This document shows positions 51,384-61,554 of a stretch of DNA of 64,000 bases, piece after piece. The stretch's first letter is position 1; each line of letters begins with the position of its first letter. The notes beneath the pieces are model-generated. The model had not been told where the DNA came from. It saw only the letters and a list, made by a program, of their open reading frames with translations, and did not search any database. The stretch covers positions 410,591 to 474,590 of the forward strand of contig ML213505.1 in the NCBI GenBank assembly GCA_004369045.1, written 5' to 3'. This DNA comes from Heliocybe sulcata (Eukaryota > Basidiomycota > Agaricomycetes > Gloeophyllales > Gloeophyllaceae). Made by a program: the position numbers and the translations under genes.

Positions 51384-51822
51384 GGCCCGGAAGTCTCCAA
51401 AGCTTTGCTCTTTGCCTATTCCTTCGAAATCACTCATCTGCAATTTCTTTTTGTAATCAGCAGCATTTTGGCAGGACTCGCATACACGGACTTATGGACA
51501 CTGTATGACACTGTAGCATAACTATCTTCTTATACTACTATATCATGACAGGCTCCTGCACGGAGATTTAAGATACACATGGACTTCCAGTGACTAACTC
51601 AACGCCCGCACACTCGCTGCGCGACGATAGCTGCCAAGAAAGATGGTCCAAGCGGACATTTTATAAGGTAATACATGGAGGAGCATAACGACGCTCAAAT
51701 GACGAGTATGACGGCGAGAAGCTAATAATGCATTTGGGATATGATTATAATAAGCTACACGGGGGAGCATCGACAACGCAGCAAGACTGAAGTGTCTTGG
51801 GATATAAAAAGCAGGGTACAGA
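51384..51822. other. Convergent intergenic region
   Basis: Shared 3' space of the methyltransferase and RPA2 genes, AT-rich. No gene seen. Confidence 0.5.
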
Positions 51823-52973
51823 TTAAGATAAATTGAAGTGAGACTCATCAGTCGTAGTGTAGATGAGGCCCTCATCCATGAGCTCATCGATTGCGGTGCT
51901 GTGGGGCGGAATCAGCGAGGAGAAACAACAGAGATAGCACTTCGCATACCTGATACCGTCGACACTTGTCACACCTGCCGTTCCCTGCACCGCGCGGGCG
52001 ATGGCACCGACGTGAATGCCCTCGTCGTTCTGGCCGGCAACAGAGGCCATATATTCCAGGATCGCACGCTGCGCAGGGCTGAGGTGCGCCCATTCCTGCC
52101 TCTGGCCGGACGACGCCTGGGCAGTATAGTTCGACATATTCGTTGTTTGACCATTGGTGGATGCCACTTCGTTACCCTGCCCGGGCTATTATGGTTCGAG
52201 CAAGGATGATGTTAGACACCCTTACTATGCGAATAAATATGGAACTTACTGGTCCGTTTCTGAAGAAAAGAGTAGCGTATACGCATTCTAGTTCATGGAA
52301 GTGTATCTCCATGGGATCGTTTATCAGTCGGATGTGCGTCGCATTGATGTGTCGCTTATTGCTGAAAGTCTTCAGCGTACCCGTTACGCGTACGAACGTG
52401 TCTTCACTACGTGAGGGCACATCAGGACAAGGATTGTAGACTGTGCGATCCACCTACGAAATATCTCCCCATTTCTCGTTATCTTCATCACCTCCGTTCC
52501 AATGGCGCGCCTCGAAACGCCCAGTCCCGTCGTCCAACCAATACGTGCTATTTGTTGTCGCAGGTTGTATCGTGATCAAGTGGGCAACAACAGTTATCTA
52601 CACACAATCAGTACGGAGAAACATTAAGTAGATCTTAGCAGCACCTGCCCGATCTCTATGTCCTCTATCTTCCATTCCGCATCTGCATGAGCCTGCGTGG
52701 CAGCGATGAGTTGTTTTATTGTGACGGGCCGCAGTGATTGGGCCGCAGCACTCCGCTAAACACAGTTTGATCCTCACTACCCTACAGCGAGCAACTTGCT
52801 TGGTATGGGACTCACTGTCCTCTGCCCGGGGCTATTTGGGCTTCCCCCAAGCGGCGAACCCGTCAGGTAACCACCTCCGGTATTGTTATTTTGGTAATAC
52901 GGGTTACTGCCAACTGTAGGCACGTAATGAGCCCTAGCCAGCCCAGTTAAGAGCACTTACAATTTTGACTCAT
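51823..52973 (-). CDS. RFA2: Replication protein A 32-kDa subunit (Rfa2/RPA2)
   Basis: Single-stranded DNA-binding subunit for replication, repair and checkpoint. About 274 aa in seven exons. The first exon encodes MSQN, then FGSNPYYQNNNTGGGY (the Gly/Ser phospho-rich N-terminus), RPVTIKQLIAATQAHADAEW, the OB fold VTVVAHLITIQPATTNSTYW, DDGTGRFEARHWNG, EDTFVRVTGTLKTFSNKRHI, FHELECVYATLFFR, then a linker and the winged helix (LSPAQRAILEYMA, GTAGVTSVDGI, AIDELMDEGLIYTTTDESHF). The 51-nt intron between GDIS and EDTF hides an in-frame TAG and explains the short spurious frame there. Winged-helix end is at NLS-stop. Confidence 0.93.
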
Positions 52974-53085
52974 GGCTTAGCAATGAACAAAGACCAGTTG
53001 AAGCTCAAAGAAGCGTATGCGAGCAGTACTTGTGTCCAGTGGAACCCGTTATACATAAACGCGTTACATAACGCGTAGCGTGACA
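52974..53085. promoter_or_regulatory. 112-bp RPA2/F-box promoter with two MCB boxes
   Basis: ACGCGT occurs at 53059-53064 and again at 53071-53076, 12 bp apart, so both lie on the same face of the helix. The MBF factor binds ACGCGT and drives S-phase genes, RFA genes among them in yeast. The region is 112 bp between divergent start codons. Confidence 0.7.
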
Positions 53086-54702
53086 ATGAATAACCGAGAT
53101 CAGTCTTTCGAACTGCCGTCCCCTTGTAAGCAGACGGTACAGGCCTCTTTGCTAGTTAACATGGCCTCTAGTTTGGGTAGCAAGAGTGCCCGAGCCGCTG
53201 ATAATGACAGTGATACTGAGAAACATCAGCAGTCCCCGTCGTCTCAAGGTCAGGACTCAGACTGGTAAGTCGAGGTCGCATCACTAGACAGATCAGTGAA
53301 CGGCGTCTGATACTGATAGGTGTGGGATCGAGTCTCTTCCTACGGAGCTTCTCTTGAAAATCACGGAGCACATCGCAGAAGATATCGATGACCTCAGAAG
53401 CTGTTGTCTTGTCTCGCACCGATGGCTCGAATGTGCCCGCCCTTTGCTATACCACACGGCAAACATCTCAGAAGAGAAGCATCTCCTGCGATGGCATAAT
53501 CTCATTAAATCATGTCCAGTGATTGGAATGCAGTACCTGCGGACTGTCCAGTTTACCCCTTGGATGCCGGACGACTGGCCCAAGTCGTTTCCTGACCTGG
53601 GACCGCTGCCGAAAGTCACCAGATTGGACTGGACAAGCAACCTGGGCCATCACGTCCAGGTCGACAACCAGCTGCGAGGGTTCCTCAATTCCCTATCCTC
53701 AGTCACGGAATTGTCCCTCTCTGGCGCTTTCCGCAACTCGGGGGAACTAGCAGTGATGCTCGCGTCTTTCCCAAGGCTGACAAGCCTTCGCATCGACTCG
53801 CTTGTCTACCGAGAAAGGGATATCTACGATGATGTAAATTATATGGGTCCTGGGCTCGAAAAGCTCGAGATAATGTACCCGCACTTCCACGGATACGATG
53901 ACATTGTCCAGTGGCTGATGCGAGGTCGCGAATCCCTACACACCCGCAAGCTCACGGTTCGCATGGACGCGTTGTGGGACTCCACAATACAGAAGCTCAT
54001 AGACTCCTCCGCGGACTCGCTTGAGAGTCTCTCCCTTATACCCAAGGACGAACAAGGTTGGTTCCCGACTGGGTCATTATCATCGTGACTACTCACTGGC
54101 GGTCCGCGCAGCTGAACTGAACAAAACGTACATATCGGAACCTCTCCCTCGCCTACGGCATATTGAGTTCAAAACCTTCGAATCTTTCCGAGAGGCTGGT
54201 GTATGGACGTCATTACACTTCATCATGCAGTTCATCGATCACATGCCCATCGCGCCGACAGTCACCACCATGCAACTGGGATTCTACGTCGCAAACGAGG
54301 ACTCCCTGGACACTCTCTTCGAGGACATGGACTGGGAAGAGATTGTGCAAGAGCATCTGGACAGGAGCTTCCCAGGAATTCGCCGGGTCATCGTTGAGAT
54401 AGAGACGGACATGGACTGCGGGGACGAGGAATTTCGGGAAGGATACGAGCAATACGTCGGGGATCGTCTATTACTCTTAGGAAAAGAGACGAAGGTCGTC
54501 TGGAGTACGTCCTTACGTCAGTTCTGTATTGTGTGACAGGCTTATAACGGAGAACAACATTTCAGACGATGCTTCAGCTCGACGGCTCCGGGCTTCAAAA
54601 GGAAAGGCGAAAGTTGACTCAGGGAGGCTGGAGAAGTTTCGCAAGCTTTGGGAGGCTTTTGTGGCCGCGGATGGCGGCGAAACCTTCCTAAGTGATGGGT
54701 GA
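53086..54702 (+). CDS. F-box protein with leucine-rich-like body
   Basis: About 480 aa in four exons. After a Ser/Asp-rich leader the F-box reads ESLPTELLLKITEHIAEDID, then LRSCCLVSHRWLECARPLLY. The remainder has LRR-like spacing (LPKVTRLDWTS, SSVTELSLSGAF, FPRLTSLRIDS, GLEKLEIMYPHFHG, LPRLRHIEFKTF, TVTTMQLGFY), typical of the very large family of Agaricomycete F-box proteins of the SCF ubiquitin ligases. The exon 2 end is at LIPKDEQ and a 55-nt intron leads to AELNKTYISEP. The last exon encodes NDASARRLRASKGKAK. Target unknown. Confidence 0.85.
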
Positions 54703-54895
54703 TGGGTGATTTTGTTGATTTGGTATCTTCTGAGGAGACACCGTGCTAATTTGATCATGGCTCAAGTAGATAAATCCGCGGCGCGATGTGGTTGGATTAG
54801 GAGTATGCTACATACAATGCAATGAGACAAACAGAATGACTATCAACATAATTTGGACATAGACCGCAATACTCTACTATATGCCGGGCGCCGGA

Positions 54896-57800
54896 TCACC
54901 AGCCCCCACCAGCCCCAGTTCCCCACCCACCGGACTGCTGGATCATAGCCGCTCTCGCGGGATTCATGCCAGACGAAGGCGCAGGTTGCTGTGGATAACT
55001 GGGTGTCCGAGGCGGGTACGCGGAAGGCGTCTGGAACCCGTACGTCGTTGCGGCAGGCGGTGCACCGTATGAAGGTGTGCCAGAACCGAACCCTGGACTG
55101 GCGGCAGGCTGAGCCTGCGTCCCACCATAGGGATTAGGCGTCCGGGCAGTCTGTCTGACGGATGCATGCCCTGGAGTAATATGGCCAGGTGTTCGCGCCG
55201 GCGTGCGTCCAGCGCCATAGGGAGTTTTCCCGCCAGCGCCACCGGAGGCCAGATTTTGCGACTCGTGGAGATGCCTGCGATAGGGGTGTATCAGAGATGA
55301 AACATCTACTAGTATTAGGGACAGACATACCGGATTTTGAAGGCATCACACAATTCTTGCACACCGGGAGCAGCGGTATCGAATAGGTAATAAGCTTCTG
55401 GAGCAACGCGGATGGGCCAGCTTTGGACGGTCGAGTTCTTGTTCGCAAGGAAGCAAAGATTGAAGTGACCAGGCCTTTTCCGGTTCAGAGTGAATCCGTA
55501 TGCGCTCTTTGATGGATTGGCTGCTACGAAATTCTTTAAGAACAGATCTGATAGAAAAATCAGCTGAAATGATTTCAAGACTCATTGGACTCTAACTCAC
55601 GCAGATCTTCCTCCGTTCCTTGCTTAAATTTCTCATGGGCCATCAGCTCCTCCACTCTCCTGGCCATTGCTTGCACATGATTGACAATCAGCTCGTCCAA
55701 GTCAGCGAATTCGTATTTGCCGTCCACGATGAAGCGAGTGCCAATCGCCTGACCAGTGGGGTCAGCATTCGGCTCGACCACGTCTGACATAACAAGTTAG
55801 TCTTGTCTGCTGTAAATTGATATGGTGATGCCATACCTATATGTTGGAAGAGCTTATCGTCCACTTTCCAAGTGACAGCGAGGTGGTTGAAGCCCTTAGA
55901 TGATGGACGTATCACGACATCACCCCTTTGCTGCTTGTCCAAGTACACCTCAGCTTGAGAAGCATTGAAGTTGTGAAAGTTGGGGTGCTTGATGACGCGT
56001 CTGGTACGGTCCACCTCCGCTCTTTTCTTTCTTGCTTGCAACTCCTTGTCGCGTTCCTCTTGATGTAGATTCCAGTCGTCGTCATGTTTAATCCGCCGGA
56101 ACTGAGCATCGCCAGCTTGGACGTCAGCAGGGCGGGCTGACAACTCCACGAAGAACTGGTCTTCCTGTAGATTAAGCTTGACATCGATGATGACGCCAGG
56201 GATAGTCTGGCCCTTCTGCACGACCAGTGCTGTGTCTTCGACCGGAATGTCCGCGATATACTGCGAGTTAATGGTGCCTTCGATACCGGAGTCAAGTCGC
56301 ACAGCAGCGAAGTTTCTTTTGGCCCGCAAGACCATTACTGATACGATCAGACCCACGCGTAGAGTCCTTGGAGTTTCACCGGTCAACATCGTGAGGACTT
56401 CCCAAGCGCTGGGAAGCGGGAACTTCGATCGTTGTTCTGCAAAAGGGTGAACCAACTCTTTGCGGATGACGTTCAGGGTATGCCGTTTCCTGTCCTTGTT
56501 GCTCTCGTACATGTTAACCGCGAAGTCGTCCAGATTCAGTTCATCGAGCTTCCGTTCGCTGTCGTCGTCCTGCATGATGAGAGATACGACATGAGATGGT
56601 GACTCCTCCTGGATATCCTCCTCATCTAACTCGAGTGCATCGGTAGCCATCTTGCGAGCCAGCTCGTAGTCTTCCGGATGGATACGAGTGTTGTCCAAAG
56701 GATCAGGCAGGTCAACATCGTCGTTGTGCCGGTTCTTTGGCAATTTCGTAGTCTCGATCTCGTTGGTGATCCGTAAGAAGCCGGCCCCGTTGAGGAAAAT
56801 CTTGGTCGTAAGGAGGCTGTTCTTGACGAACTGCTCACGATTCACGAGGTTACCACCCTACAAGGGAATGAGCATGCCATATGCGCAGATGAGGACACTG
56901 GCCACGTACCATAGCTGCGATCTTCTTCACAACGAGCTGAGCTTTACGTGGGCCAAGTCCACAGATAAAAGGCAGCAGGTGCTGATAATAAGAGTCCGTG
57001 ACTGCTCTGTTGATATCGACACCGACTTTGTTGACTATATCGACGAGCACACGTTCGAAAGTTGTTAACAGTTTGTCTCGAGGAATCTGGGTATGCGAGA
57101 TTGGAGTAGTTCACGCGCATGGATTGCACAAGACTCACCATCTGTTGAAAGTCCTCTTCGAACGTGACCGCAGTCACGTCCCCACCCAAGGCTGCAAATT
57201 CATTGAGAGGGCTCTGGGTATAACGCGCCAAACCGACACAGTACTTCGCGATCTCCGACAACGATCCAAACTCTTCAGAAGCTCGGGCGCTGTGTTGATA
57301 CAGGCGAGCCACTTCATCGAACATATAGATGACAGGAGTATCGAACTTCTCAGTTTCCGGAGCGCCCCAGGCACCAGCAGTCTCAGCTTCGTTCCCAGTA
57401 ACCGAGTTCGAGAGTACTTCCTTAACTCTCTGAGCAAGCTTGGTGGTAGCTAGACTGAAACCGCCAATGGCAATGACGTCGGGTTTGCGGCGCTTGACAA
57501 GGTCGCGGAATTCCTGCGCGTTTCCGCTCTCTATAAGGTTGTCCAGCCTCGTATGTTCACGTAGCCTTCCGGCCTCATCCAAGAAGACCATGGTAATGTC
57601 ATCCTTCTGCGGATCACCCTTGCCCCAGGACATGGAGAGCACTGCCGGTGTGTCGCCAAACTCCATGTCGGACGTATTGTAAGGTGCCACATCGACGCGC
57701 TACTACAAGGTTAATCGGACGGATAGATAGCAGAGGAAAAATACCGACCTCTCGCAACGCTTCGCCGCAACGTTTCGCAAGGAAGTCCTCCACCTCTTCT

Positions 57801-60198
57801 CTCACCCACTCCTTCGTCCACTTAACCCCCAGAGGAACCAGATGCTGCTCTATTGTCTCCTGCACGACCTTCGACCGTTCCTCGTTCCATGCCTTCGCCG
57901 TGTCACTGAAACTGTCCGATGCGAACGCCTCGTTCAATCGGCGTTCAAATGACGACTTCGCTTCTGGCGGCAGGAATACGGTGACGGTGACGAGATGCTC
58001 AGACTCTGCCGCGAGGATGTGTAAGAATTGCGGTGACTGGAGCATATCCGTGACTCGCTTCCAATGAAGGTATTTGAAATTCTAGAGAAGGTATGAACCT
58101 GAGCGCCTGGTAGTTAACAATATTAAGAGTAGGCACGTACGTAGTAGGGGTGATGCTCGTCAATCTTAGTAACTCCGCGTTCCGTGGGTGACACTGAGAC
58201 ACGGGCCTCGGCTTTGAACACGGTGCGTATCTCCTGCCTAAGCAGAGGATCTTTCCCCAGCTCGGTAGAGATGATGAGACGCGCGCGCCGTAGCAACTCC
58301 TCGGGAGACTGGACCTTCGAAGGATCGGAGTCCGCAAACTGCTCCGCATAGGCAATAGGGTTGACCTCTTGGTCCTCCACAAAATGTGCATTGTTCCCAG
58401 CCAAGAAGTTGAGAACAATCTCATGCGGTTGAATGCCAAAGCCCTACATGTAGTACGGCATCGACATTTGCCGACAATGGATTCAGACGGTACGCACCTG
58501 AGCTAAACGGGAGACAATGCTCTTCTTAGCAACTTCATAGGCGGACGTTCGGCTAGGGTTCTTCCGCTTGGGAGCTTCGAGCTCCTCATCATCATGGAAG
58601 TGCAGATCGAACTGATCCTTTTTCTGCTCCTTGTACTTCATTCCCAACCACTCCGTGGCATCAGCCACAACTTCCACGCTGTCCAACCTCCGTCGAATTT
58701 CGTTCTCGAAATAATCGTCAGAGGCCCCTAGGCGAGTATACAGAGCATCGAGTGTCTGTCGTCTCTCAGTCAATGATCGGTACTTCTGCCCAAGAGTGTA
58801 CAATCGCCAGAGCTCATCCAGACTAAGCAACTCGACTCGTGTCCGCATGTCATTAGGGTTGAAATAGGAGATGTAATCCCGTTTGTGCGTCCAGATGTAG
58901 GGCACCTCGAACTCGTGCACAAAGAGATATCGCAACGCGTAAGAAGCAGCCTGGACCAGGTCGGCGAGCAAGTGATTGTATTGTCCATCGCGACGGAAGA
59001 AGTCCCTTTCCTTGCGGGCGGATAGACGAGTTAATACCCACTGCGCAGCATCGTCGATGTCGGTGTCGGTCAGTGGCTTGTGTGATGAAAGAGACGAGTA
59101 TGGGGACAAGGATGAGGTTGCCAACTGCATTCGTTCTGGAACATCTTGTGCTCGGATTAAGTCGTCGTCCTCGGTCAGCATACGAGCACGGATTTCCGAG
59201 GGTTCGAAGACCTAAGACAATCAGTATAAGGTTTGGCACGGTATCTGGACACTTACATCCTGATATCTCATTTCTGGCTTCTGCTGTTCTTCATGGTATT
59301 CCGTCTCATCCTCATCGACTAGGGCCCAGTCGTAATCATGACCATCACCAAAAACTTCATGGATCTCATCCCATGCACTACGAAGCAAATCCAGTTCCAG
59401 TTCAGTAGCTGACAGTATAGGTAGATAACTGCAAACATACTTGGCGTCAATACCAGCAAGTTCTGGCCGGCCGAGAGCCTTCCGTCTTTGTTTCTCCAGT
59501 CGCCGTCTCTCCTTCCGCTTCTCTTCCCGTTGTCTCTCGTCCATCTGCTCAACGCCTTCATCCTCATCCTCATACTCGATGAAGTTATCCATGTCATCCA
59601 TGTCTTCGTCCTCGTCCTCCCGTCCTCCATCGTCCCATATACGGTGGATGTCCTGGACCCGTGGCAGTTCAAGATCATCGTTGTCGAGATCATCTTCCGA
59701 TGACTCCTCCACCACCTTTCGTTTGGACGAGGACGCGGCGGGTGGAGATTCGTCGTCTCGTCCGCGACGCAAACGCGTGAGGCGGTTTTTGAATGAAGCA
59801 CCAGTGTTCTCTTCGAGCAATTCAAGGTCCTCATCCTCAAGCACCTCCTCGTCATCATGCTCTGCTCATGGCGCGCGCACAATCAGACTAGCATTTTTAG
59901 AAGCGATGCAAAGAGGCATACCTCTGCGATGCCGCCGCTTCCTCCGCTTCCTTCGCCGCCGCCTCTCCTCCTCCTGATCCTCTTCTCCTTCGTCCTCATC
60001 CTCATCGACAATAAATCCTTCTCGTATTCGCCTGGCCTCCTCCTCATCTTCCTCCTCCTCTTCGGAACTGTCGTCATCTGAGGCTCCGTTGGGTCGAATC
60101 TCCTCGCCCTCACCCTCCTCATCTAGACCGGCTCCTTCCATGGGATCATCTTCCTCTGGGGGGTTCGCCGCCACCGGATCCTGGACAGGGGAGGACAT
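54896..60198 (-). CDS. SPT6: Transcription elongation factor Spt6
   Basis: Histone chaperone and RNA polymerase II elongation factor, about 1,500 aa in more than ten exons. Acidic, then highly basic N-terminus ([31 protein letters not shown]), a second acidic region with the Spn1-binding type DRIW-like stretch [14 protein letters not shown], then the core: [27 protein letters not shown], the HtH and YqgF-like domain ([17 protein letters not shown]), [20 protein letters not shown], helix-hairpin-helix [18 protein letters not shown], the S1 domain ([18 protein letters not shown]) and tandem SH2 ([53 protein letters not shown]). The Gly/Pro/Thr-rich tail carries TP repeats. End GTGAGGGW. Confidence 0.95.
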
Positions 60199-60452
60199 GG
60201 TGGAACAGAGTACAAGCCGTACGCGCGGACTGGTACTGTATGCAGCGTATTGTTGTAGTTGGTCCTTAACTTAGTGTGGCTCATTTGGCACTGTTTGGCG
60301 CCACACATACTAAACGCATCTGTGGTCTCAAGAACTTGAAATGATTCACTTCATCCTTTCCGCATCCTCTAGCAATCTCTACTTGAGCTTTCTTTAATGA
60401 CTTGTGGTCCGTCAGTAATACTAGTTGATCTCATTCTGGGCTGGCGAGCTGA
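60199..60452. promoter_or_regulatory. Divergent promoter SPT6 / RIB2-like gene
   Basis: 254 bp between start codons. No TATA or clear motif noted. Confidence 0.4.
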
Positions 60453-61004
60453 ATGCAAGCTATAGAGACCAACAGAGACCTCGAATTCCTTCGGCAGGCT
60501 CTACTTGAGGCGAAGAAATGTCAGCCTACCCCTACAGCCTTCTGCGTCGGTTGCGTTCTGGTTGTTCGATGGCCATCTCCTGAAGGGAACCCCTTTGTCT
60601 TGGCTCGAGGATTTTCGCGCGAAGTTCCTGGAAATACACATGCGGAAGCCAACGCGCTCGCGAAGGCCAGGGCATTATCGCAAGACCAGCTTTCTGCGAT
60701 GTTCAATGTCGACAAACCAGAGGAATGGGATGTCGAGTCCCTTCTCAAACATGCGGATGTATACACGACGATGGAACCATGTTCAATCAGGACGTCGGGC
60801 CTAGCGCCTTGCGCGGATGCGTTAATCTCGGCAGGTGTCAGGCGCTGCTTCATCGGCGTCGGCGAACCAGATGATTTCGTGAAATGCGAGGGTGCAGATA
60901 AGCTCAAGCAAGCGGGCGTTGAAGTAATGTGGTTGAAGGGTTTAGAGGAAGAGTGCTTGAGCGTAGCTAGGAGAGGACACGATGGATCGAGTTCGTATCA
61001 CTAG
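60453..61004 (+). CDS. DRAP deaminase, stand-alone Rib2 deaminase domain
   Basis: Single exon, 183 aa. Matches the C-terminal domain of fungal Rib2, which deaminates the diamino-ribitylamino-pyrimidinone phosphate intermediate of riboflavin synthesis. Signatures: TPTAFCVGCVLVV, ARGFSREVPGNTHAEANAL with zinc ligand H63 and catalytic E65, VYTTMEPCSIRTSGLAPC giving ligands C110 and C120, and FIGVGEPDDFVKCEGADKL...GLEEECLSVARRGHD. In yeast Rib2 this domain follows a tRNA pseudouridine synthase domain; here there is none, as an ATG begins only ~20 residues before the deaminase fold and SPT6 lies just upstream on the other strand. Confidence 0.87.
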   Translation: MQAIETNRDLEFLRQALLEAKKCQPTPTAFCVGCVLVVRWPSPEGNPFVLARGFSREVPGNTHAEANALAKARALSQDQLSAMFNVDKPEEWDVESLLKHADVYTTMEPCSIRTSGLAPCADALISAGVRRCFIGVGEPDDFVKCEGADKLKQAGVEVMWLKGLEEECLSVARRGHDGSSSYH

Positions 61005-61077
61005 CTCTTATTGTATGGAAGATATGAGAGGTACGCTTGTAGACATGTAAAACACGCTGACGGACGTCGGTCTTCAA

Positions 61078-61343
61078 TCAAGTATTTCCCCCTGAGTTCG
61101 TTAGTTCCGCTGAACTCAGCGTTCCCTCTCTCTCCCTTCTCCACTTAGACAACTTCCAACGCACAAGCTTCTGGAGACGCTGGTCTGGCGGGGGAGCTGT
61201 GCGCGGGTGCGTCTCGTAAAGATAGTATGCCAGGACGCCTGTGAACACCCCGAGTACAGGATCGAGCCCCCTGGTATACCTTCAGTCGCTTATAAAGTAG
61301 ATACAGAATAGACTGCTGACCGAGATAGCAGGACTGGCGGCAT
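61078..61343 (-). CDS. NCE101: Non-classical export protein Nce101
   Basis: 71-aa single-TM protein, easy to miss because its first exon is only 23 nt (61321-61343). Exon 1 encodes MPPVLLSR; intron 61271-61320 (50 nt, GTCAGC...ACCAG); exon 2 reads GLDPVLGVFTGVLAYYLYET followed by HPRTAPPPDQRLQKLVRWKL and a basic tail to the TGA at 61078. The LxRxxDPVL..FTG..AYYLYE..PR pattern is that of yeast Nce101, implicated in export of leaderless proteins. Convergent with the RIB2-like gene and divergent from MDM20 (212 bp). Confidence 0.88.
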
Positions 61344-61554
61344 AATATAGACTTTCCGCACAGTCAGGAGACAGTGGTCGATAGTGGCAAGAGCGTACCC
61401 TAATAGTTAAACGGAAGTAAGCTTCGGCGCGCGACGGAAGCACGCGTCCGACGCACTTCAACCCAAATTTTCTAAGCGGCCCTTTGTACCAGCTCTGTAC
61501 GCAACTCTCCAACTGGTTCGTCCTTAAGCTTTCTGTGGTGGACTTTGGTGCGCG
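61344..61554. promoter_or_regulatory. NCE101/MDM20 divergent promoter
   Basis: About 211 bp between divergent start codons. ACGCGT at 61442-61447 is present but may be chance. Confidence 0.35.

Noticed and set aside
52172-52453. Separate short gene inside RPA2
   Set aside because: The in-frame TAG before VDRTVYN lies in a 51-nt intron; the frame is an RPA2 exon plus intron.
61282-61512. 76-codon minus-strand frame upstream of MDM20
   Set aside because: It reads through the NCE101 first exon and intron in the wrong frame; NCE101 explains the region.
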